Under the pieces are notes generated by a model, which searched no databases, was not told the DNA's origin, and was given only the letters and a program-made list of their open reading frames with translations. Below are positions 55,958 through 64,000 of a stretch of 64,000 nucleotides of DNA, piece after piece. The position numbers were made by a program, and so were the translations under genes. The stretch is from an uncultured Lachnospiraceae bacterium (GTDB lineage Bacteria > Bacillota > Clostridia > Lachnospirales > Lachnospiraceae). The stretch is from the NCBI GenBank assembly GCA_947178125.1, contig CAMWXB010000002.1, positions 1-64,000 of the forward strand, read 5' to 3'. The stretch's first letter is position 1. Each line of letters begins with the position of its first letter.

Positions 55958-56776
55958 ATGCCGATCACAGCCGATTATCACTTACATTCTTCTTTTTCGG
56001 GAGATTCCGATACACCGATGGAGGAAATGGTCTTACAGGGAATCAGAACAGGTCTGGAGAAGATGTGCTTCACGGAACATCAGGACTTCGACTATCCCGT
56101 TTCGGCGGGAACGCCTGCCGGAACGTTCGATGTAAATCCTGACTCTTATCTTTATGAATTTCTGAAATGCCGGGAAAAATATGCGAATAAAATAACACTC
56201 GTTTTTGGCGTAGAACTCGGTCTGCAGCCATACCTCGCTAAAAAAAATGCCGCCTTTGCAAAAGCGCATGAATATGACTTCATCATCGCATCTTCCCATC
56301 TCTGCAATGGAAAAGACCCCTATTATCCCGCTTTCTACGAGGGAAGAGCGCAGGAAGAAGCCTACCGCGAGTATTTTGAATCCATTCTGGAAAATCTGAA
56401 AAGTTTCAGCAATTTCGATGTTTACGGCCATCTGGACTATGTTGTCCGCTATGGCCCGCAGAAAGACGACGGATATACTTATGAGCAATACCGTGATATC
56501 CTCGATAAGATTCTGGAAAAGCTGATTCAGGACGGAAAAGGTATTGAACTCAACACCGGCGGACTGGCAAACGGTCTGCGGGAAGCCAATCCCTGCACAG
56601 CCATTCTCCGCCGCTATAAAGAACTCGGCGGTGAGATCATTACGGTCGGTTCCGATGCCCATAAGCCCGAACGCATCGCGGCTTATTTTGAACAGGCTGC
56701 CGAGATATTAACCGACTGTGGTTTCCGCTATTACAGCACGTTTGAAAGGCGGAACGTTTCCTTTCATAAGATATGA
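55958..56776 (+). CDS. PHP-domain phosphatase, histidinol-phosphatase (HisJ) family
   Basis: A 272-residue PHP phosphoesterase. Metal ligands are visible in ADYHLHSSFSGDS (HxH), FTEHQDF, a Glu in VFGVELGLQ, ASSHL, YGHLDYVVRYG and VGSDAH. By family it would remove phosphate from histidinol phosphate, the penultimate step of histidine synthesis, but no other his gene is in view and broader substrates are possible. AAAAGGAG precedes ATG 55958. Confidence 0.88.
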   Translation: MPITADYHLHSSFSGDSDTPMEEMVLQGIRTGLEKMCFTEHQDFDYPVSAGTPAGTFDVNPDSYLYEFLKCREKYANKITLVFGVELGLQPYLAKKNAAFAKAHEYDFIIASSHLCNGKDPYYPAFYEGRAQEEAYREYFESILENLKSFSNFDVYGHLDYVVRYGPQKDDGYTYEQYRDILDKILEKLIQDGKGIELNTGGLANGLREANPCTAILRRYKELGGEIITVGSDAHKPERIAAYFEQAAEILTDCGFRYYSTFERRNVSFHKI

Positions 56777-57037
56777 GCCGTCAAAAAAATTAACGATGTC
56801 CTTTGCGTGAGGTACTTTTCTGAGAATCGCAGTCTTGGCAGTACCGCGCTGACTGCTGTTGACACAGATGATAAACCTGCCTTCTTTGCCGGGAGCCGCC
56901 TTTTTGAATTTGATGAAAAAGGAGACTCCCGCGCCGAAGAAGGCTTTTTTTACCTTTTCCTTTGTTTCCTTATCATAAACTTCGCATAACTCTATCTCAT
57001 TATTTACTTTCACATGTGCATATTTTGATTCTACCAT
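56708..57037 (-). CDS. Hypothetical protein, 109 residues
   Basis: A small basic protein beginning MVESKYAHVKVNNEIELCEV with no membrane segment or known motif. The start at 57037 has GGAGG 7 bases upstream. Its last 69 bases overlap, tail to tail, the end of the PHP phosphatase gene. The clean ribosome binding site and ordinary composition argue that it is real. Function unknown. Confidence 0.65.
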   Translation of the reverse strand: MVESKYAHVKVNNEIELCEVYDKETKEKVKKAFFGAGVSFFIKFKKAAPGKEGRFIICVNSSQRGTAKTAILRKVPHAKDIVNFFDGSYLMKGNVPPFKRAVIAETTVG

Positions 57038-57162
57038 TTTCATGCCTCCGTTCTTTCCCCTTTATCCCCCTGTTATATTATGTTCCTAGCATAAAGTGTA
57101 TCACAGAAGCTGTGAAAATATCGTGAAGGAAAACAGTAGATTTTCTTAAAATTTTCTTACTT

Positions 57163-58260
57163 TTATTTCCGGGTATCCCCATTCCTCATAATGGTACCGC
57201 CGCCGAGCACATATCCCTTTTCATAAAAAACGACCGCCTGCCCCGGCGTAATCGCTCTGACAGGCCTGTGGAAACTGCATTTTATCCTGTCCTCCCCTGC
57301 CTTTTCGATCATACATCTCTCCCCCGGATGCGCGTATCGTATTTTGGCTAGCACCTCCCTTTGTCCGGTCAAGTCTTCCATTCCCATAAAATTCAGTTCG
57401 CTGCACAGCAGTGTATCACCGAAAACATCCTCCGCTTCGCCGATGACGACCTCATCGCTTTCCGGCCGGATTTCGGTCACAAAAACGGGATGCCCCATCG
57501 CGAGGTTCAGACCCTTGCGCTGCCCGACCGTGTAATGGGTAATGCCGAGATGTTCTCCCAATACGACGCCTTCTTTTGTTACATACTTTCCTTTTCCCGG
57601 TACCCGGCCTGCCGCCTCCCGGTCGATAAATGCCGCATAATCGTTATCGGGAATAAAACAGATTTCCTGACTGTCCGGCTTATGAGCGACCGGAAGCCCC
57701 TCCCTTTCAGCAATCTTCCTGATTTCTTCTTTTGTATGATCTCCCACCGGCATCAGCGTATGAGCCAGCTGGTACTGGGTCAGACCGTACAGTGCATAAG
57801 TCTGGTCTTTCGCGGCTGTCTCCGCATTTCCGACAGCATATCTTCCGTTCGGGAGCTTTATGATTCTGGCATAATGCCCGGTAGCGATATAATCCGCTCC
57901 GATTTCCATGCTTCTCTGTAAAAGGGATTCCCATTTCACATAACGGTTGCAGGCAATGCAGGGATTAGGCGTACAGCCTTTCAGATAGGCCTCCGTAAAA
58001 TAATCTATGACCTTCTCCTGAAACTCCTTTTTAAAATTCATCACATAGTGCGGAATCTGAAGTACCTGTGCCACCTGCCTTGCATCTTCCACAGCAGATA
58101 AACCACAGCATCCGCCGTTTTCCGCCTGCACTGCGGCCTCTTCATCCTGCCAGATCTGCATGGTGACACCGATGACATCATAGCCCTGTTCTTTTAAAAG
58201 ATAAGCTGCTACCGAAGAATCCACCCCGCCTGACATCCCTACGACTACTTTCTCTTTCAT
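57163..58260 (-). CDS. mnmA: tRNA 2-thiouridylase MnmA
   Basis: A 365-residue ATP-dependent enzyme that thiolates U34 of tRNA-Lys, Glu and Gln. The PP-loop GMSGGVDSSVAA, first catalytic Cys in TPNPCIACN and second Cys in SQEICFIPD are intact. GGAGAGG precedes ATG 58260. The cysteine desulfurase partner is not in the window. Confidence 0.96.
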   Translation of the reverse strand: MKEKVVVGMSGGVDSSVAAYLLKEQGYDVIGVTMQIWQDEEAAVQAENGGCCGLSAVEDARQVAQVLQIPHYVMNFKKEFQEKVIDYFTEAYLKGCTPNPCIACNRYVKWESLLQRSMEIGADYIATGHYARIIKLPNGRYAVGNAETAAKDQTYALYGLTQYQLAHTLMPVGDHTKEEIRKIAEREGLPVAHKPDSQEICFIPDNDYAAFIDREAAGRVPGKGKYVTKEGVVLGEHLGITHYTVGQRKGLNLAMGHPVFVTEIRPESDEVVIGEAEDVFGDTLLCSELNFMGMEDLTGQREVLAKIRYAHPGERCMIEKAGEDRIKCSFHRPVRAITPGQAVVFYEKGYVLGGGTIMRNGDTRK

Positions 58261-58330
58261 ATTCTGTTACCTCTCCTGCATACTATAAAATAATAATGAA
58301 CCTCTCCACAGGTATACTGTAAAAAATTTT

Positions 58331-58361
58331 TCGCAGTCTGTGAGAAAGGCATGGTATTTAT
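58331..58361 (+). repeat. Leader repeat copy 4
   Basis: TTCGCAGTCTGTGAGAAAGG followed by CATGGTATTTAT just before ATG 58362. It matches the end of copies 2 and 3. Here the first ATG (in GGCATGG) opens only four codons and stops in TGA, overlapping the true start as ATGA. Confidence 0.55.
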
Positions 58362-59723
58362 ATGAAGCGCAAAAATCCCCTGTTGATCGGAACCGCTATT
58401 TTGACCGTCACCGGATTACTCAGCCGTTTTATCGGCTTCTTCTATCGTATTTTCCTGTCAAAAGTATTTGGCGCGGAAGGCATGGGCATCTACCAGCTCA
58501 TCTCCCCGGTACTGGCGCTTTCTTTTTCCCTGACCGTATCGGGTATGCAGACAGCTATTTCCAAATATGTAGCGAGCGAGACTACGACTCATGACTACAA
58601 GACCTCATTCCGTACCCTGTGGACCGGCTTTCTTTTGTCGATGGCTCTTTCCTTCGGCTGCATGGCCTATATCTACAAATATTCTGACTGGATCGCCGTT
58701 TCCTTTCTGTTAGAAGCGCGGACTGCGCCGCTGCTGCGCATTATCTCGCTGTCGATTCCGATGGCAACCGTGCATTCCTGTATCAACGGCTATTTTTACG
58801 GCATCAAAAAGACCGCGGTCCCTGCTCTGACACAGCTGTCGGAGCAGATTGTGAGGGTTGGCTCCGTCTACCTGATCTATTACCTGTGTGCCAGACAGAA
58901 CATGGCGCCTACCATCAACTTTGCAGTCGTCGGCCTCGTCATCGGAGAAGGCGCTTCCATGATTGTTTCCATTGTCGCCATCATCAGCCGTTCTTTTCAG
59001 GTATTCGACGACGCCTCCCGCCTGCGTGTGTCACCGCCCTGCGGATATCAGCTCCGCTCTTATGGCCAGATTGCGGAAAACCTCCTGCGCCTTGCCGTTC
59101 CGCTGTCGGCAAACCGCATTATTATCAATATCCTGCAGAGCATCGAGGCAATTTATATACCCAATAAGCTGATGGCTTACGGACTGAATAATGCAGATGC
59201 CCTGGGTGTTTATGGTGTCCTGACCGGTATGAGTATGCCGCTCATCCTGTTTCCATCCGCCATCACCAATTCTATCTCTGTCCTGCTTCTGCCAATCGTT
59301 TCAGAAGCGGATGCCAGCGGCAACCAGAGTGCTGTTACGAGAGCGATATGGAAATCGATCAAATACTGTCTTCTGCTCGGCTTTGGCTGTACTGCAGCAT
59401 TCCTTTTGTTCGGCCGGCTCGCCGGAAAGCTCCTTTTTAACAGCGAACTCGCCGGAAGTTTCATTCTGACGCTCAGTTTCATCTGCCCTTTCCTGTATAT
59501 TGCCAGTACCCTGAACAGCATCCTGAATGGACTGGGAAAAACCGCACTCACATTTTTCTACAGCATTTTAAGCCTGCTCGTCCGCCTGCTGTTCGTTTTC
59601 TACGCCATCCCCGTCTACGGCATCAAAGGCTATCTATGGGGTATGCTCGCAAGCCAGATAGTACAGACTCTCCTCTGCACCTTCTCTTCCCTGCGCGTCT
59701 GTAAGCGGAATCAGACCGCATAA
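58362..59723 (+). CDS. SpoVB/MurJ-like lipid flippase
   Basis: A 453-residue membrane protein of the MVF/polysaccharide-export superfamily with about twelve to fourteen segments. The N-terminal GTAILTVTGLLSRFIGFFYR and YQLISPVLALSFSLTVSGMQTAISK match stage V sporulation protein B-like flippases, which move lipid-linked wall precursors. A coding position after mnmA and before aroF gives no further hint. The start is set by overlap with the small leader frame. Confidence 0.88.
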   Translation: MKRKNPLLIGTAILTVTGLLSRFIGFFYRIFLSKVFGAEGMGIYQLISPVLALSFSLTVSGMQTAISKYVASETTTHDYKTSFRTLWTGFLLSMALSFGCMAYIYKYSDWIAVSFLLEARTAPLLRIISLSIPMATVHSCINGYFYGIKKTAVPALTQLSEQIVRVGSVYLIYYLCARQNMAPTINFAVVGLVIGEGASMIVSIVAIISRSFQVFDDASRLRVSPPCGYQLRSYGQIAENLLRLAVPLSANRIIINILQSIEAIYIPNKLMAYGLNNADALGVYGVLTGMSMPLILFPSAITNSISVLLLPIVSEADASGNQSAVTRAIWKSIKYCLLLGFGCTAAFLLFGRLAGKLLFNSELAGSFILTLSFICPFLYIASTLNSILNGLGKTALTFFYSILSLLVRLLFVFYAIPVYGIKGYLWGMLASQIVQTLLCTFSSLRVCKRNQTA

Positions 59724-59738
59724 AGCGCATATTCGCGC

Positions 59739-59767
59739 TTGCGGTTCTTCTTCTAATATACTATAAT
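59739..59767 (+). promoter_or_regulatory. Promoter upstream of element B and aroF
   Basis: TTGCGG (59739-59744) and a perfect TATAAT (59762-59767) are 17 bases apart. Transcription would start about 25 bases before element B, so the element should be transcribed with aroF. Confidence 0.65.
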
Positions 59768-59798
59768 ATACATGTTTTCGCCAGAAAAACGAAAAATG

Positions 59799-59987
59799 AA
59801 ATGCGGCAGCGTTACCTCCGGCCGGGCAGGATATCGTTCCCTTGGAGGCACGCTCTCGCTCCACGAAAACCAGTAGCGGTACTAAGTTCAAAAGCCGCAA
59901 AGCGTCTTTTTCACTAACTACCGACGGTTTTCCAGGGCCTCCGCAGGAACGATATCCTGCCCGGCCGGAGGTAACGCTGCCGCATTT
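59799..59987. other. Long-palindrome structured element, copy B
   Basis: A perfect 42-bp inverted repeat (59799-59840 with 59946-59987) encloses a 105-nt core matching that of copy A (55659-55851). Core stems again form, with changed but paired bases: GAAAACC with GGTTTTC, CGGTA with TACCG, AAAAG with CTTTT. It lies 35 bases before aroF, downstream of a promoter. Confidence 0.75.
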
Positions 59988-60022
59988 AAATCTACAGACA
60001 AAAGAAGGGAGTCTGAATATAT

Positions 60023-61051
60023 ATGTCATTTCAATTTATCAGTCATCTTCCGACACCGGATGAAATAAGAAGTCAATTTCCGGTTCCGGTACATCTTGCC
60101 GAACTGAAAAAGGAACGGGATAAGGAAATCAGCGATGTACTCACCGGAAAAAGCAACAAATTTCTGGTCATCATCGGTCCCTGCTCCGCCGATAACGAGG
60201 ACGCCGTATGCGATTACATCGGCCGGCTCTCCAAAGTCAATGAAAAAGTAAAAGACAAGCTGATCCTGATTCCGAGAATCTACACGAACAAGCCGCGGAC
60301 GACCGGAGAAGGATATAAAGGCATCGTCAGCCAGCCCGACCCGGAGAAAAAACCGGATTTTACCGCAGGGTTGATTGCCATGCGTAAAATGCACATACGC
60401 GCTATGGAAGAATCCGGTTTAACAGCTGCGGATGAAATGCTCTATCCCGATAACTGGGGATATGTGGAAGATATCCTCTCCTATGTTGCCATCGGCGCAC
60501 GTTCGGTAGAGGACCAACAGCACCGTATGACCGTAAGCGGTTTTGATGTTGCCAGCGGTATGAAAAATCCGACCAGCGGCACGCTTTCCGTCATGCTGAA
60601 CTCCGTCTATGCGGCACAGCATCCTCATTCCTTCATTTACCGCGGTTATGAGGTAAAAACAAGCGGCAATCCGCTGGCCCATACAGTACTGCGCGGTGCG
60701 GTCAACAAACACGGGCAAAGCCTTCCCAACTATCACTATGAAGACCTTGTCAGACTGCTCACCCTGTATCAGGAGCAGGATCTTGTCAATCCAGCCTGCA
60801 TCATCGATTCCAATCACAGCAATTCCAACAAGGAATACGCACAGCAGATCAGGATTGTCAAAGAAGTGCTGCACAGCCGGAAATTGAGTCCCGATATCCA
60901 CAAACTCGTAAAAGGCGTCATGGTCGAAAGCTATCTGGAAGAAGGCTGTCAGAAGATCGGCGGCGGTGTTTACGGCAAATCCATCACCGACCCCTGTCTC
61001 GGCTGGGCCGACTCCGAAAAACTGATCTACGATATCGCCGAACTATGCTAA
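60023..61051 (+). CDS. aroF: DAHP synthase (3-deoxy-7-phosphoheptulonate synthase), class I
   Basis: A 342-residue enzyme that starts the shikimate pathway from phosphoenolpyruvate and erythrose-4-phosphate. Family motifs IIGPCSADNE, RIYTNKPRTT, GARSVEDQQHR, GMKNPTSG and DSNHSNSNK (metal His) are intact. It is the AroF/G/H type with the N-terminal extension used for feedback control by an aromatic amino acid; which one cannot be told. Element B and a promoter lie directly upstream. Confidence 0.95.
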   Translation: MSFQFISHLPTPDEIRSQFPVPVHLAELKKERDKEISDVLTGKSNKFLVIIGPCSADNEDAVCDYIGRLSKVNEKVKDKLILIPRIYTNKPRTTGEGYKGIVSQPDPEKKPDFTAGLIAMRKMHIRAMEESGLTAADEMLYPDNWGYVEDILSYVAIGARSVEDQQHRMTVSGFDVASGMKNPTSGTLSVMLNSVYAAQHPHSFIYRGYEVKTSGNPLAHTVLRGAVNKHGQSLPNYHYEDLVRLLTLYQEQDLVNPACIIDSNHSNSNKEYAQQIRIVKEVLHSRKLSPDIHKLVKGVMVESYLEEGCQKIGGGVYGKSITDPCLGWADSEKLIYDIAELC

Positions 61052-61087
61052 TTCCAGCAGTGTATAACGATAGTTATTTATCAAATC

Positions 61088-61117
61088 AAAAGGCTCATCC
61101 TCTTGGATGGGCCTTTA
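61088..61117 (-). terminator. Terminator overlapping the xerD stop codon
   Basis: On the minus strand AAAGGCCCATCC pairs with GGATGAGCCTTT and TTGATTTG follows. The stem contains the final codons and the TGA of xerD. The convergent aroF message may also end here. Confidence 0.7.
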
Positions 61118-61976
61118 CATATACTTCTCTGATGTGGTTGTGGTTCAAATGGGCATAAATCTGGGTTGTCGAAATATCCGAATGCCCCAGCATTTCCTGT
61201 ACGCTTTTTAAATCGGCCCCGTTCTCCACAAGATGCGCGGCAAACGAATGACGCAGCGTATGCGGTGTAATATCCGCTTTTATATCCGCCTTCTGGGCAT
61301 AGTACTTGATCAACTTCCAAAATCCCTGTCTGCTCATAGGCTGGCCGGAGCAGTTCGCAAATAAAATGTCCGACTTCTTATCCTCTATCATGGAATCCCT
61401 GACCCCGTCAAGATATCTGTCCAGCGCTTTTTTCGCCGCACCGCCAAACGGGATGATTCGCTCTTTTCCCGCATGGCAGATTAAAAAATTCATCTGCAGA
61501 TTGATATCCGAAATTTTTAATGTGATCAGCTCGGATACGCGGATTCCTGTCGCATATAAAAGTTCCAGCATCGCCTTATCCCGAATCTCTTTGGGAGAAT
61601 CGCCGTTTGGCTGTTCCAAAAGCCGCACCACCTCTTCGGGCGACATCACTTCCGGCATCTTCTTCTCTATTTTGGGTGCCTTCAGATTCCCGGATACATC
61701 CTTTTTCACGATTCCCTCGCGTAATAAAAAATGATAGAAAGCCTTGATGGATGCAACATTTCTGGATATTGTGGCCGTTGCGAAATGATTATCCTCCAGG
61801 TATTGTATATACCCGTCCAAAGCTTCTTCCGTCACATCTTCGACATTCTGAATACCTTTTTGCACCATAAAGTGCTCCATTTTCTCCAAATCCCTTTTAT
61901 ATGACATCTCCGTATTGTTTGAAGTTTTCTTTATGTTATGTAAATAAGATATAAATGCCGTAATTTCTTTTTCCAT
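61095..61976 (-). CDS. xerD: Tyrosine recombinase XerD
   Basis: A 293-residue site-specific recombinase that resolves chromosome dimers at dif. It has a SAM-like core-binding domain (1-95) and a catalytic domain with ATGIRVSELI (Arg), HAGKERIIP (Lys), HTLRHSFAAH (HxxR), GHSDISTTQIYAH (His and Tyr). The length is standard for XerD. It carries its own TTGCTT-N17-TATAAT promoter. Confidence 0.94.
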   Translation of the reverse strand: MEKEITAFISYLHNIKKTSNNTEMSYKRDLEKMEHFMVQKGIQNVEDVTEEALDGYIQYLEDNHFATATISRNVASIKAFYHFLLREGIVKKDVSGNLKAPKIEKKMPEVMSPEEVVRLLEQPNGDSPKEIRDKAMLELLYATGIRVSELITLKISDINLQMNFLICHAGKERIIPFGGAAKKALDRYLDGVRDSMIEDKKSDILFANCSGQPMSRQGFWKLIKYYAQKADIKADITPHTLRHSFAAHLVENGADLKSVQEMLGHSDISTTQIYAHLNHNHIREVYVKAHPRG

Positions 61977-62033
61977 GAATCCGGAAGCCTTTCCCCTCTG
62001 GTTTTATGTTAATGAAACCAATGTCCTTTTAAC

Positions 62034-62062
62034 ATTATAAGCAGAATTTTTCAGAAAAGCAA
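62034..62062 (-). promoter_or_regulatory. Promoter of xerD
   Basis: On the minus strand TTGCTT (62057-62062) and TATAAT (62034-62039) are 17 bases apart, about 58 bases before the start codon. Confidence 0.65.
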
Positions 62063-62173
62063 ATGGATTTTTTGCCGATTTTTCGGGCATTTCCGTCTCT
62101 TTTACGCATAAGTACAACATATCGTCCGACTATATTTTATGTCTACTATATATTGAGAAATTATTAAAAAATA

Positions 62174-62779
62174 TTAAAAAATTTTTAAGAAAAATTGTAA
62201 AATCTTTGGATTTACATAACTTTCGATGAGACACCCGAGAATAACGATCATAAGGATTCCCGCAAGCTTTATTCCCTTCGTGAGCATGAATTGCTTTCCA
62301 ATCAGGTAACGCCCTTCCAGCCCGTCAATTTTTCCGTAAAGGCTCCTATTGCAATCCAGTCCCCATCGAAACAGCAAAAAATACCCCGGTATCAGCAGCA
62401 GGCCCTGTGGAAAAATGCTCGCCGCCATGAAAAAAAGACCTCTGATACCATAGCGGATAACTGCTATCGAGAGGATACAGCCCGCGCTGGCCCCCAGATA
62501 GCAGACATATCCGCATACAATCGGAAGTCCTATCATTGTAGATGCAAGCATACTGATGATCAGTATGGTAGAAATTCTGCTTCGAACAATATAGCCGAAC
62601 AGATAATTTCCGTCAAATTCGCTGTTCTGCAGCTGCTTTATCATCGCAGCATTTAAAAGACCGTCTTCTTTCACCCAGACATCGTGTCTGATATTCACCA
62701 GTAAGATTCCGAGGAAAAGACCTGTCATGAACAAATACAGCAGATAATAACCACTCTTATTCATTTGTCGTGTTATCAT
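62174..62779 (-). CDS. spoIIM: Stage II sporulation protein M
   Basis: A 201-residue protein with about five membrane segments and the family pattern FIGxxxG-like GLFLGILLVN near the start, plus MAASIFPQGLLLIPGYFLL. In sporulation SpoIIM works with SpoIID and SpoIIP in septal peptidoglycan breakdown during engulfment. The start at 62779 (MITRQMNKSGYYL) follows AGAAGG. Its position beside xerD is usual in Firmicutes. Confidence 0.9.
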   Translation of the reverse strand: MITRQMNKSGYYLLYLFMTGLFLGILLVNIRHDVWVKEDGLLNAAMIKQLQNSEFDGNYLFGYIVRSRISTILIISMLASTMIGLPIVCGYVCYLGASAGCILSIAVIRYGIRGLFFMAASIFPQGLLLIPGYFLLFRWGLDCNRSLYGKIDGLEGRYLIGKQFMLTKGIKLAGILMIVILGCLIESYVNPKILQFFLKIF

Positions 62780-62904
62780 ATATACGCCTTCTTTCCAACT
62801 AACTAAATATATGATGGTCAAAACGTATATATACACGGTAAAAATTTATTCCTGCAGGCAATGCGTCAAGTACCGTACCTGCAGCAGGCCCTTTAACTTC
62901 GGGA

Positions 62905-63441
62905 CTACTTACAGTATTTATTCTTATAGGCCATCAAAGCAGCTACGGTCTTGCCATCCTGAATTTTACAATCGTAGACCATCTGCGCCAGTTCTTCGAT
63001 ATCATATGCCTCCACATTGATAAATTCGTCCTCATCCAGATGCTGCCTGCTCGGCTGCAAATCGGTCGCTACATAGACATCTATCTTTTCATTGCAAAAA
63101 GCTACCGTTGTCCGAATCGTCATCAGCAGTTCCAGCTTACCGGCCTTATAGCCTGTCTCCTCTTCCAGTTCCCTTACCGCTGCCACATCCGTCGGCTCCT
63201 CTGTGCTTTCCAGCCCGCCCGCAGGTATTTCCAATGTCTCTCTATCCAACGCATTGCGGTACTGCCTTACCATCAGGAGCTTCCCTTCCGCATTGACCGC
63301 TACGACAGCAGCCGCGCCTTTATGGCCGATAAAATCCCATTTTACAATATTCCCGTTTGGAACCTTGACCGTATCCTGATAATAATCAATGATTGCCCCT
63401 TTATGAATCAAGGTTCTTTCCAGGCGTTCAAATTTTTCCAT
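62905..63441 (-). CDS. Nudix hydrolase, ADP-ribose pyrophosphatase type
   Basis: A 178-residue hydrolase. The Nudix box GGLESTEEPTDVAAVRELEEETGY is complete (GX5EX7REUXEEXGU), preceded by QYRNALDRETLEIPAG, as in ADP-ribose pyrophosphatases. It would cut ADP-ribose to AMP and ribose-5-phosphate. The start at 63441 (MEKFERLERT) lies 26 bases past the stop of the upstream aminotransferase gene. Confidence 0.92.
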   Translation of the reverse strand: MEKFERLERTLIHKGAIIDYYQDTVKVPNGNIVKWDFIGHKGAAAVVAVNAEGKLLMVRQYRNALDRETLEIPAGGLESTEEPTDVAAVRELEEETGYKAGKLELLMTIRTTVAFCNEKIDVYVATDLQPSRQHLDEDEFINVEAYDIEELAQMVYDCKIQDGKTVAALMAYKNKYCK

Positions 63442-63466
63442 ACAAATAACCTCTCTCAATTTCTGT

Positions 63467-64000
63467 TTATAAAGCTTCTCCAAGTAATTTCTTCACACTG
63501 ACCAGTTTCACGCAGAGCACGAACAGGTCTGTTGCTGCCGCCATTTCTTCCGGTGTCGGGAACGTCGGTGCAATTCGGATATTGCTGTCTTTCGGGTCCT
63601 TTCCATAAGGATAAGTGGCACCTGCACCGGTCATGACGACCCCCGCCTCTTTACATTTGGCTACAATAGCTTTTGCACAGCCCTCCAGCGCTTCAAAAGA
63701 AATAAAATAACCGCCTACCGGCTTATTCCATTCGCCAATACCGAGACCACCGATTTCCTTATCCAACACCTGCAATACTGCCTCGAACTTAGGCCGGATA
63801 ATTTCAGCATGTTTCTTCATATGCTCTTTTATACCGTTGATGTCCTTAAAATATTTCACATGGCGAAGCTGATTAACTTTATCGTAACCAATCGTCCGCA
63901 CGGTCATGCCCTCCCTGATATAATCGAGATTCGCAATGGAAGCCGCCATTCCGGCGATGCCGCCGCCCGCAAAACTAACTTTGGAAGTCGAGCAAAATTC
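63467..64000 (-). CDS. C-terminal part of a MocR-like aspartate aminotransferase (runs off right edge)
   Basis: The last 177 residues of a PLP-dependent aminotransferase. The PLP-binding lysine is in STSKVSFAGGG near the right edge, and NIRIAPTFP carries the substrate-binding Arg near the end. The sequence fits the MocR-like aminotransferase family (PF12897), which includes aspartate aminotransferases of Actinobacteria and Clostridia. The start lies outside the window. Confidence 0.85.
   Translation of the reverse strand, partial: EFCSTSKVSFAGGGIAGMAASIANLDYIREGMTVRTIGYDKVNQLRHVKYFKDINGIKEHMKKHAEIIRPKFEAVLQVLDKEIGGLGIGEWNKPVGGYFISFEALEGCAKAIVAKCKEAGVVMTGAGATYPYGKDPKDSNIRIAPTFPTPEEMAAATDLFVLCVKLVSVKKLLGEAL

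Noticed and set aside
55659-59987. Elements A and B as a classical transposon or MITE pair
   Set aside because: A transposon family keeps its terminal repeats; here the ends differ completely between copies and only the middle is conserved.
55659-59987. Elements A and B as integron attC sites
   Set aside because: attC sites keep short conserved ends (RYYYAAC/GTTRRRY) and vary inside; these elements do the opposite, and no integron integrase or cassette is seen.
59799-59987. Element B as a T-box or tryptophan-type leader for aroF
   Set aside because: No T-box bulge sequence, specifier loop or terminator/antiterminator pair was found, and the same core occurs 4 kb away, separated from the next gene by a promoter.

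Overview
The window reads as a chromosomal segment of a motile, probably spore-forming Clostridia bacterium, most likely Lachnospiraceae. The support is family-level recognition: the gene orders priA-def-fmt-yugP-rsmB-rlmN-stp-prkC-rsgA and secG-rnr-smpB-ssrA, a perfect CIRCE box before groES-groEL, SpoIIM and a SpoVB-like flippase, a clostridial tmRNA tag (AEDNLAYAA), a MurE with the DNPR motif of meso-diaminopimelate-adding enzymes, and flagellin with CsrA. Almost every gene has a recognisable purine-rich ribosome binding site. I saw no rRNA, tRNA, CRISPR array, prophage or classical insertion sequence.

Layout. 1-3000: the start of a membrane protein running off the left edge, then a large repeat-containing lipoprotein. 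3100-15700 (minus): a long housekeeping operon from MurE and PriA through peptide deformylase, formyltransferase, 16S/23S rRNA methylases, a PP2C phosphatase and PASTA kinase pair, and RsgA. 15900-22400 (minus): recJ-pfkB, tmRNA, SmpB, RNase R, SecG. 22400-31000 (minus): a MerR/TipA-type regulator, a 56-residue membrane peptide, a leucine-rich-repeat protein, a MoxR-type ATPase with its VWA partner, a metallo-beta-lactamase fold hydrolase and the RelA/SpoT enzyme. 31100-36800: a DUF2339-like membrane protein, groES-groEL and a degenerate GGDEF protein. 37000-42650: a signalling and motility block holding a MotA-like protein, a LuxR-type regulator, a redox-domain-GGDEF-EAL fusion, flagellin, CsrA and a small tyrosine recombinase inside what looks like an invertible DNA switch. 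42700-52000: dCMP deaminase, YeiH, ThyX, an amino-acid ABC transporter, a lipoprotein with a C-type-lectin fold, Upp, PadR and TraX. 52100-55500: the glycolytic set tpiA, pgk, gapA. 55600-64000: PHP phosphatase, MnmA, SpoVB-like flippase, DAHP synthase, XerD, SpoIIM, a Nudix hydrolase and an aminotransferase cut by the right edge.

Three things stand out. (1) The recombinase gene at 41907-42488 is bracketed by two inverted 32-bp sites (41795-41826 and 42603-42634) with identical 7-bp spacers. A sigma-28-type promoter (42560-42586) sits just inside the right site, pointing outwards. Inversion would turn this promoter onto csrA and then flagellin, so this looks like a self-contained phase-variation switch. 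(2) Two elements (55659-55851 and 59799-59987) share a conserved core of about 100 nt held between perfect 45-bp and 42-bp inverted arms whose sequences are unrelated between the copies. The internal stems covary, so this may be an undescribed structured RNA or a folded single-stranded-DNA element. (3) The protein at 38371-40122 joins a C_GCAxxG_C_C cysteine domain to GGDEF-EAL, which suggests redox control of cyclic-di-GMP breakdown. A small family of leader repeats and many short-looped intergenic hairpins are also scattered through the window.
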